Assembly: GCA_013146195.2 (NCBI GenBank)
Contig: CM028379.1
Span: forward strand, 55,377,693 to 55,441,692
DNA: 64,000 nt
Origin: Codonopsis lanceolata
Lineage: Eukaryota > Streptophyta > Magnoliopsida > Asterales > Campanulaceae
Reading direction: 5' to 3'
Shown here: positions 56,505 to 64,000 of the stretch, piece by piece
How positions within the stretch are numbered: the first letter of the stretch is position 1
Layout of the letters: the number at the start of each line of letters is the position of its first letter
Position numbers and translations under genes: made by a program
The notes under the pieces: model-generated
Told to the model about the DNA's origin: nothing
Seen by the model: the letters and a program-made list of their open reading frames with translations, nothing else
Databases searched by the model: none

Positions 56505-56795
56505 AATCATGCCGACGATGGCACACCAGTCAATCCTACCGACGATGGCACATCAATCAATACTATCAAAGATGGCAAATTAAACATGCCGACAAGGGCG
56601 CAACATCAAATAACGCCAACGATGCCACATCATAAATCTTGCCGACGATGGCATATCAATCAATCCTGCCACAGATGGCAAATCAAACATGCCGACGAGG
56701 GTGCATCATCAAATATTGCCGATGATGGCACATCATCAAGTTTGCCGATAATGGCACATCCATTAATCATGAGGAAGATGGCACATCTTATCCAC
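56505..56795 (+). repeat. about 29 bp minisatellite, ten or more copies
   Basis: Unit approximately GCCGACGATGGCACATCAAT with a few more bases; copies diverge at several positions. Confidence 0.82.
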
Positions 56796-56884
56796 TGTAG
56801 ATCGAGGCATCACCGGCGAGACCTCATAAAATACAGTTGTAGTGTATCCTTAAGATTACATATTTTAATTGTATTTAAATTTTA

Positions 56885-57215
56885 TCATGTTTACTAGGTA
56901 AATCCTTAGGAACATAGACTTTCCAACATGTTTACTATGTAAATTCCAGGAGCATAGACTTCTAACAACATGTTTACTAGGTAAATCCCTATAAGCATAG
57001 ATTTTCCAACAACATGTTTACTAGGTAAATCCTTAGGAGCATAGACTTCCAGCAGCATGTTTACTTGGTAAATCCCTATGAACATAGGCTTCGATCAGCA
57101 TGTTTACTAGGTAAATTCGTAGGAAAATAAACCGGCCATCATCGTGTTTACTAGGTCAACTCCTAGGAACATAGATTTCCATCTTCGTGTTTACTAGGTA
57201 AATCCCTAGGAACAT
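56885..57215 (+). repeat. about 48 bp minisatellite, seven to eight copies
   Basis: Unit contains CATGTTTACTAGGTAAATCC and TAGGAACATAGACTTCCA. Followed by GTGCCGAACTACGATTCGG, the usual text before Tat-type 3' LTRs. Confidence 0.85.
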
Positions 57216-57463
57216 AGATTCACAGCAGTGCCGAACTACGATTCGGTCTGATACCTTTTATAAGGATACGTAGGCAACCTATTTCGGTAGGTCCGACCGT
57301 CACTTCATAAAATGATTTCTGGCAGCACAAAAAATGATTTCCATCACAAAAAACGATTTGCATCGCAAAATGTTTTCAACTTTTAAAATTTTCCCCAGCG
57401 AAGCTTTTTACCAATTTGAGAGTCTATTCTTATCAACGACGTTTGTTTACTTGTAAACTCCGT

Positions 57464-57476
57464 CGTTGAGGGACTT
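57464..57476 (+). other. polypurine-like tract before the 3' LTR
   Basis: GTTGAGGGACTT lies directly before TGTAGATACC. It is a weak but correctly placed tract. Confidence 0.55.
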
Positions 57477-58243
57477 TGTAGATACCCCAAATTTGTACCT
57501 CTAATTTATTATGTCCTATAAAATATTATTACAAATTAAAAATGGACTATTAAAAACCTTTCAGGGAGCCAAAATGTCAAAAGAAACTCAAAAGGGCTTG
57601 AAAGGACGAAAGAAGGATAGAAGGGGGGAGGGTAACAATTTTCAAAGGAAATCAAGATGTATGCCGCGCCGACCGGGCGCCGCGCCTAAATTTGTCAAGC
57701 AGCCTCCTGCTTTTGCTTCTTGCTTCACCATAACGTCGATGGTTTCGTATGAACCGCCTCTCGGTAGCCCATCCCTCTAACTACCTATAAAAAGAGGCCT
57801 CCCCTTCTCATTTTAAGGACCTCGAGAGCAACGCAAAGAAGTTCTTTCTCTCTCTCCCTATTGAAGCCTCGCCCCTAGGCTACCAAGAAGCCCAACACAG
57901 CCTTTGCCCAGCCTGCCTTGCCCATCCTCGCCCCAGTAAGCCCTCCTGCCTCCTGCCCAGCCTCCTTGCCCCAACAAGCCTTCAGCCAAGAAGTCTATTC
58001 TCCAGCAAGCCTAGAAACTTAAAATTCAACACTGCCATTACGTTGTCGAAATCTTGCCAAAACACACATTCGCATACACACACAACAACAACAATGCAAC
58101 AAAAAGACTTTCTTTCTCGGAAGAACATGAGAAGCACACAAAAATCTTCTAAGTCTAGGCATACCGGGTTCAGAGACTCACGCTCCAAGAGGTAAGTTTT
58201 GTCCTCATAGTTATTTATTTCAGTTTATAAATAAAAATGTAAA

Positions 58244-58244
58244 T

Positions 58245-58316
<72 letters not shown>
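58244..58316. repeat. compound (CA)n(TA)n microsatellite
   Basis: CA repeats 58244-58270 run directly into TA repeats 58271-58316. Confidence 0.95.
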
Positions 58317-58318
<2 letters not shown>

Positions 58319-58396
58319 CTTTGGATCTGTAAATATTATTATTAATTTGTAAATATTATTAGTGGTTTGTTTTCTTGTCTGTTTATATTTTGGTGT

Positions 58397-59116
58397 TGAA
58401 AGGATTAAACCGAGGAAATGATCCTCGGCACGATAGTGGGCCCTACTTAGAAAGCCATTAGTAACGAAGTCAGAAACATAGGTCCCTGAGATAACGTGAG
58501 TTTGATTATTGCTGAGTAAAAGACAACCCACGGCCTCCAACAGCTTTGGCCTCTACGGCCGAGTGACCTCTCGATGCCCCCCCGTGCACTAGAGCGGTTT
58601 CCACCATCCTCGGCCTCGGCGTGGGATCAAAACCGCTCACGCAAGCACCAACTCCCTCGACCGGCGAAAACAGCCTTCCCCAGGCCGAGAAAACCGCTAC
58701 ACGCAAGCACCAACTCCCTGAGAAACGCACAGCCCACTTATTTCTGACAAAGACCATCAACACATTTAATGATTGCCGATATGTATTCCCCAATGACCAG
58801 CCGCCATGTCGACAAGAATATCGGGTATAAATAGGGGACGCACATTTATTGTAAAGGCAAGTAAATTCAGAGATATCACTACTCTCTTATCACAATCCCT
58901 TATCAAGCAAATATCACGGCACATTTACTACCCATTCTTCCACCGGAAATCTTACTCTCACACCGGAGGGTTCTAGTCGGGCCGCCCCGATTCCTTAACG
59001 GTGTTTGTTGTTTACTTTGTGCAGGTTAACCAAGAAAGACGAACCAGCGAACGCCACCTCATCCTTGCCTCCTACGTGGACAACAAGACAAGGTCACCAC
59101 GAAAATAGCGTGATCA
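58397..59116 (+). mobile_element. solo LTR, 720 bp, nested in the 3' LTR
   Basis: Starts TGAAAGGATTAAACCGAGG and ends AATAGCGTGATCA. Exact GGTGT duplication on both sides (58392-58396, 59117-59121). The 5' LTR of the host element lacks it. A TATAAATA box is at 58826-58833. GC-rich compared with its surroundings, with an internal repeat of CGCAAGCACCAACTCCCT. Confidence 0.9.
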
Positions 59117-59296
59117 GGTGTAAATAAGTTTTTTTTGTTTAGTTAGTTTATTTTTATAATAATGTAAATAGTTGTTATTCTTTTTTTTTTCTTAAGTATA
59201 TTATTTTTTTTATAAAGTAGTATAAAATAATGTACATAAATAGTTTATTTTGTTATTATTGTTGTATAGCTGAATAAATGGAATTCTTTTATTTTC

Positions 59297-59301
<5 letters not shown>

Positions 59302-59369
<68 letters not shown>
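59302..59369. repeat. (TA)n microsatellite
   Basis: About 68 bp of TA inside the 3' LTR. Confidence 0.95.
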
Positions 59370-59371
<2 letters not shown>

Positions 59372-59596
59372 GAAGGGCGAGTTGGGTGTCTAACTCCTTC
59401 CTAACTCGTAACTTAGCCTCCGAACCCATATTTTTTTTATAGTTTTTGGTTTTTCTTTATTTTACCTTAAAATAGAGGTGATGACTCTGTATTTTTATTT
59501 TTTGAGTTCACAACAAGGTCGAGTGTATTCCACGCGCTTAAGTTTTGAAACCACTCGCATCTCACGTGAGGGGAGGTTGAAAACGGGGTTCTCACA

Positions 59597-59736
59597 GTTA
59601 TGTGGAGGGGGGGTGGTTTGTTGAGGGAGTTAAGTGATGGGTGTTATGGGTGAGATAGTGTAAAGGGGTAGTTAGGTCTTCTTATACTTTAAGTTATGTT
59701 ACGTTTAGGGATTCCGATATTACATTTAGGTGATCT
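59597..59736 (+). repeat. MULE right terminal inverted repeat
   Basis: Inverse of 41990-42140, resuming after the GTTAT copy of the nested LTR element. It contains GTTACGTTTAGGGATTCCG. Confidence 0.75.
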
Positions 59737-60020
59737 GTTAAAAAATTGTAATTAAAAAGTCAAATTAAAGCATAAGTATGGCTAGTGCAAAATAACCTTT
59801 AACCAATTAAAGTGCTAATAGTATACTGTTCCCGTTCCACCCAAACAATCTATTTGTAAAAAAGTATATATAATTATAATTAAGGGGTACTCCTTCTCTT
59901 TCGAGAGCAAATAGTCCATCATACTATTTGAGATATTTTATTTGAAGAGTCCAATTTTTTTATAAAAAAGATCGTGCTAAATGGCTAAATTCTTGTCAGC
60001 CAGAATCACACAAGTATTTT

Positions 60021-60312
60021 AAAATAAAATTTAAGTAATCGTTTAAGCTACTCATTAGGGTCACTTAAACTACTCACTTAGGTTGTTTAAACTACTCATC
60101 TTTCTACATTAGTATTTTAAACTACTCACTTGATCGTTTAAACTACTCATTAGGTTGTTTAAACTACTCATCTTTATACAAAAATAGTTTAAACTACTCA
60201 ATTGGTCGTTTAAACTATTCACTTAGGTCGTTTAAACTATTTATCCTTATACAAGAATAATTTAAATTACTCACTTTGTCGTTTAAACTACTCATCTCGG
60301 TTGTTTAAACAA
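60021..60312. repeat. GTTTAAAC tandem array with higher-order structure
   Basis: About 12 copies of a 22-25 bp unit, TCGTTTAAACTACTCACTTA and variants, grouped in a larger period of roughly 72-76 bp separated by TCTTTATACAAAAATAG-like spacers. The palindrome GTTTAAAC recurs about eight times. Confidence 0.85.
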
Positions 60313-60935
60313 CTCTTCAAGGGTATATTAGACATTACACCTTGGTAAATACTAAAAATACCCTTAACATGTCATTTTTGGTCGGCTAGAATCTAGCTAC
60401 TCATCATTAAATTATGTTTATCATTTCCCTAACATTTTAACTTTACCCCCACATTTGTATCAACATATTGATTATGTTTAAGTTTTTTTGTAATTATGAT
60501 AAACTTTAATTCTAGTTATATTTACCTTTCGTTTTAGATAAAGAATCTACTATACTATTTTGAGATATTTAATATTATCATTTCCAGAATCTAGCTTTTT
60601 TGTTTATCATTAATCATTAATTATGATCAATTTAAGAGTACACTAAGAAAAATCATGTTTACAGTTTCCATAAAATTTCAACATTACCCTCGACATTTAA
60701 TATTAACATTTTTATTATGCTCAAGCATTATGAGAAACTCTAATGCTAGTTATATATCTCTTAATCATTAAACTTTTTAAACATGAACTTTTTTGGTGGA
60801 ACAGATGAAGTACCTCATAATAATTAGAATTTTCGAACATGGTGTTTTTAGGTGGAACAAAGGGAGTATATAACTAGCATTATAGTTGATAAAAACTATA
60901 ATATTGTTTGAAGTATGATCAGTATTTAAAAGTTA

Positions 60936-61187
60936 CTCCGTCCTAAATTTTTTGTCTTGTTTGACCCAACACACAGATTAAAATAAAAACAATTGACTTG
61001 ATTATTAATATTGATATATTGTGTTGTTTATTTTAAAACACATGCATGTGGCCCATAATTTAACTAACATTAGAAAGTAAGGGTACAATAGTAAAAATAT
61101 TGTCATAATTTTTTGTTTTTTGAACGAGACTATTTTTTAGGAATAAACGAAAAGGAAACCAGGACAATACTTTAAGACAGAGGATAT
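60936..61187. mobile_element. Stowaway-like MITE
   Basis: Starts CTCCGTCCTAAATTTTTTG after TA. The right end is eroded (TTTAAGACAGAGGAT). The interior matches the family (GTGGCCCATAATTTAA). Confidence 0.65.
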
Positions 61188-61482
61188 TAAATATGAAGAG
61201 TAAAGTTGAAATATAGTAAGATGGGGAGTGACGTTGACGATGGTAGTTGCCAACGCCAGAGAAGAAGTGGAATTGCCGCTCACCTCGCCATAAATGTTTG
61301 GTTGAATTGGAAATGATTTTGGGAAAATTCTCATATGGTATAGAGAAGAAGAGGAATTGCCGTTCACCTCGCCGTATCATTAAGTACAAAAGTTTAAATA
61401 TAAATTGAGTATCTTAACGTTACTATATTATAAAAGTGAATATTTTTTTGGTAAAATATTTTTAAAAATAATACTCCCTCCG

Positions 61483-62840
61483 CAGGGCCGGTCCTGAACT
61501 TTTGGAGGTCCAGAGCGAAAAAAAAATAAGGGGCCCTTAAAAAATATATAAATATATGAATTTTAGACGAACAATTTATTTGACTTTTCATCATTTGAAG
61601 TATTGAAAATGGATAATATCCAAACATATAAGAAAATAAGTTTTAAATAATTACTGAAAAAACTGTTATTTTTCATTCGTTAAAATAATTTACAATAAAA
61701 ATAATATACTTAATCAAATTTTTTCTTTTATTTATGTTTTGACTTCTAGATGAATATTTTTTTGGTAACATGTATTGTGCACTATAAATTCAAGTTAAAA
61801 AACAATCAACTAACAAAGCAAAGAATTAAATAAACATAAGAAATAATTAAAAATGATAGTAACATAACAATAAAATTTGATTTTTGCTTGAAATATTGAT
61901 ATTATATGCCCAATCAAATGTTATTTTTTATGAATATAAAAATTTGATAGTCAATAAAAATTTGATAGTCAACTAACTTTTTTTTATAAGTAAATTTAGC
62001 GAATACAAAATAAAATTAAGGTTGAATAACTCTACTAAAACCGAATACACATTATTTATCTTTATATAGTAACTCTTTATTCATTAGGTTCCGGAGTAAT
62101 TAAAACATACTCCCTCTGTCCCTAAATAATTGTCCTAGTTGACCCAGCGTACAGTTTAAGAAAAAACAATTGACTTGATTATTTATATTGGTTTAGTGTG
62201 TAGTTTCCTTTAAAGCTCATGTGTATGTGGCTCATAATTAAAGTAGAGTGAAAAAGTAAGGATAAAGTGGTAAAAATGATGTTCTAAAAAGGTAAGTTTC
62301 AAAGTGGACAATTATTTTGGGACAGACGAAAAAGGAAAGGAAGACGATAATTTAGGGACAGAGGGAGTATATAAGTAGATTTGAAATTGATAATAAAAAA
62401 TAAAAAAAACTTAACCACAACAATTATATTTACAATACAAGTGGAGGATAAGATGAAATATTGTGAAATTATAAGCATATTTTTTAAAAGTTGATTATTT
62501 ACGTAAAACCTATCAAAATAATATAGGGGACTATTTAACTAAATCGAGGGAGTATATGATATAATATGCATATAAAATTATACTAATAATAATTGACCGT
62601 AGACCCAAAATAAAAAAAAATTACAAAAATGACAATGAAGGGGCTTGAACCTTGGACTTCACGGTTACACTTATCACATATACAATTGCCCAATCTATTG
62701 TGTCAAAAGACAATTTGTTTACAATTGTTACATTATTTATAGTATATATAATACTAGCCTACACATATATAAAATTGAGCCCTCTTACATTGGGGGCCTT
62801 GTTCGGTCGATCACTTTGAACCCCTCCAAAACCGGGCCTG
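61483..62840. mobile_element. hAT-like non-autonomous element, 1358 bp
   Basis: Ends CAGGGCCGGTCCTG and (inverted) CAGGCCCGGTTTTGG, flanked by an exact 8 bp duplication TCCCTCCG (61475-61482, 62841-62848), the hAT length. It contains no transposase and holds a Stowaway (62110-62367). Confidence 0.9.
62110..62367. mobile_element. Stowaway MITE, 258 bp, nested in the hAT-like element
   Basis: CTCCCTCTGTCCCTAAATAA and its inverse, flanked by TA (62108-62109, 62368-62369). Confidence 0.92.
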
Positions 62841-63093
62841 TCCCTCCGTCTCTAAATAATCGTCCTAGTTGATTTGGTGCACAATTTAAGAAAAAAAAAT
62901 TGACTTGATTATTTATATTGATTTAATGTGTAGTTTTCTTTAAAGTCCATATGTATGTGGCCTATAATTAAAGTATGGTGAAAAAAAGTAATGGTAAAAT
63001 GGTAAAAGTAATGTTCTAAAAAGGTAAGTTTCAAACTTGACAATTATTTTAAGACGAATAAAAAAAAACAATAATTTAAGGACGGACGGAGTA

Positions 63094-63530
63094 ATAATGT
63101 ACTAGACTATTTGTCTAAAAATAACATAATTTTCTTGTTAGACAACCCGCGACAGAAACATGAACAAAAGTGCCACGACAAAAAACACATTTTGACAAGA
63201 TCTGAAATACATTTAATTGGTAAACATTCTTCATCTCAATCATCCCATCCTGCAGATCTCACCTGATTTAACTTCACCAAGCACGATGCCGCCCTAGGAA
63301 GCTCCTCCACAATCCCTTCTTTGGCGCCCAAATTTCGTATCGAATAGAGTTGACTGATGAGAAGTACGGATCCCCATATTTTGTTTAGGCCACTAAAACG
63401 GAGACAGCCCTCCTGAGATGCCGCGCCGGACCACTTTTTTGTTAACTCGCCGGGATTACATCATTTTGATCACCTTGACTTAATCATTACCTCACACACG
63501 AATTCAAAATGGGGAGGAAGTATTTTTTTT
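63094..63530. other. no gene recognised
   Basis: Mixed-composition DNA. Around 63240-63360 it looks exon-like or UTR-like, but no domain could be read. Confidence 0.45.
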
Positions 63531-63532
63531 TT

Positions 63533-63970
63533 TTTTTTAAATCTCAATATGGTCACCCTACTTTCGACCAAAATTCATTAAACTCATTCTACTTTATTTT
63601 TCCTCAATTTAATCACTTTACTTTCACATAATTAGCACGTTCATCACTTCATCCATATATTTAGATGGAAAGTTTAATTTTGTTAGGAAAATCAAAAAAT
63701 ACCCTTACTGAATTTGGGGGATTTGAGAGTCTCCTTCTCCTCTTAAACATAATTTCTTATTGTGTGACTTGAATTTGTTAACACACCTTTTAAAGGTAAG
63801 GGGCATTATTGTCTTTTCAAAGATTTTGATCCAATTTAACTAACGGAAATGACTCAAGTGACCTTATTAACTTTTGGAGTCAAGTAGAGTAATTAAATTG
63901 AGGAAAAAAAAAGTAGAGTGAGCTTAATAAATTTTAGCCGAAAGTAGGGTGACCAAATTAAGATTTAAAC
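63533..63970. mobile_element. 438 bp Mutator-type MITE, copy 2
   Basis: Same long inverted ends (CACCCTACTTTCG near 63553; inverse near 63940) and same interior as 4581-5018 but in the opposite orientation. T-rich flanks hide the duplication. Confidence 0.82.
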
Positions 63971-64000
63971 CTTTTTTTTATTTCCAAATTATCATCAATT

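Larger units (their letters stand above)
49479..59596 (+). mobile_element. gag-only LTR element (TR-GAG/LARD-like), Tat-related, 10.1 kb
   Basis: Bounded by LTRs starting TGTAGACACCCC and TGTAGATACCCC and ending GGGGTTCTCACA, with an exact GTTAT duplication (49474-49478, 59597-59601). The interior has a degenerate Ty3/gypsy gag but no protease, RT, RNase H or integrase text that I can find in about 7 kb. It is instead filled by tandem repeats. The LTR start and the ACTACGATTCGGTCTGATAC / GGATACGTAGGCAACC block before the 3' LTR are typical of Tat-lineage elements. The 5' LTR lacks its last ~370 bp, so the PBS is missing too. Confidence 0.82.
57477..59596 (+). repeat. 3' LTR of the gag-only element, with nested solo LTR
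   Basis: About 1395 bp once the nested element is removed. Contains CTATAAAAAGAGG near 57785, a CA/TA microsatellite (58244-58316), a second TA tract (59302-59369) and the end GGGGTTCTCACA. Confidence 0.85.
41990..59736 (+). mobile_element. large Mutator-like element (MULE) with transposase-OTU and PMD genes
   Basis: About 150 bp at the left (41990-42140) align as an inverted repeat to the right end (59602-59736, continuing leftwards at 49478 across the nested LTR element). The most conserved block is CCCTAAACGTAACA at left and TGTTACGTTTAGGG at right. Candidate 9 bp duplications are GTGAAAAAA (41981-41989) and GTTAAAAAA (59737-59745), 8 of 9, though the A-rich context weakens this. Between the ends lie a plus-strand MULE transposase with a C-terminal OTU protease and a convergent minus-strand PMD gene. 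With the nested solo LTR, the 10.1 kb LTR element and one Stowaway removed, the unit is about 6 kb. All genes are broken. Confidence 0.75.
61474..63091. mobile_element. Stowaway MITE interrupted by a hAT-like element
   Basis: Left stub CTCCCTCCG (61474-61482, after TA) continues at 62849 and ends at 63091 before TA. Without the insert and its duplication it is about 252 bp, matching the 258 bp intact copies. Confidence 0.88.

Noticed and set aside
62645..62872. 75-residue open frame containing GCTTGAACC-type text
   Set aside because: It spans the end of the hAT-like element and the start of a Stowaway, so it cannot be a gene.

Overview
This is plant nuclear DNA, most likely a eudicot. It is AT-rich, with long AT and CT/GA microsatellites, Stowaway and Tourist-type MITEs carrying TA or TWA target duplications, and plant lineages of Ty1/copia and Ty3/gypsy elements. 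I saw no bacterial operons, phage genes or CRISPR arrays. The species cannot be told from the sequence alone. One ordinary host gene looks intact: an intronless single-EF-hand protein of the KIC/PBP1 type at 12042-12428. Almost everything else is transposable elements, many nested in one another, and all of their coding regions are broken.

Layout. 1-1008: end of a small minus-strand LTR element whose interior carries pieces of at least three host genes (SANT/MYB, PPR and an unrecognised one). 1.0-12 kb: AT-rich intergenic DNA packed with MITEs and one foldback family. 12-12.4 kb: the EF-hand gene. 13.2-14.1 kb: a complete TRIM element (LTR-PBS-PPT-LTR) inserted in a solo LTR of its own family. 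14.3-19.7 kb: more MITEs and the GGCCGGTCC foldback family. 19.7-21.9 kb: minus-strand RT-RNaseH-archaeal-type RNaseH fragment of a Tat-lineage gypsy element, cut by a chromovirus LTR at 21892. 21.9-25.5 kb: 5' LTR, PBS, gag and the start of protease of a Tekay/Del-like chromovirus. 25.5-35.3 kb: repeats, foldbacks, minisatellites and diverged local duplications. 35269-41704: a full-length but dead Ty1/copia element with both LTRs.

The most striking unit runs from about 41990 to 59736. It is a Mutator-like element (MULE) with long terminal inverted repeats, a transposase-OTU-protease gene on the plus strand, and a convergent plant-mobile-domain (PMD) gene on the minus strand. A solo LTR sits exactly at the transposase start codon. 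A 10.1 kb gag-only LTR element (49479-59596, perfect GTTAT duplication) sits in the right terminal repeat and itself holds two solo LTRs. From 59.7 kb to the end there is a GTTTAAAC higher-order tandem array, a three-level nest (Stowaway interrupted by a hAT-like element interrupted by another Stowaway), and a second copy of the 438 bp MITE seen at 4.6 kb.

The biology is therefore a record of layered transposition. Target-site duplications let the order of several insertions be read directly. The possible novelty is the MULE that combines a transposase-OTU gene and a PMD gene between long inverted repeats.
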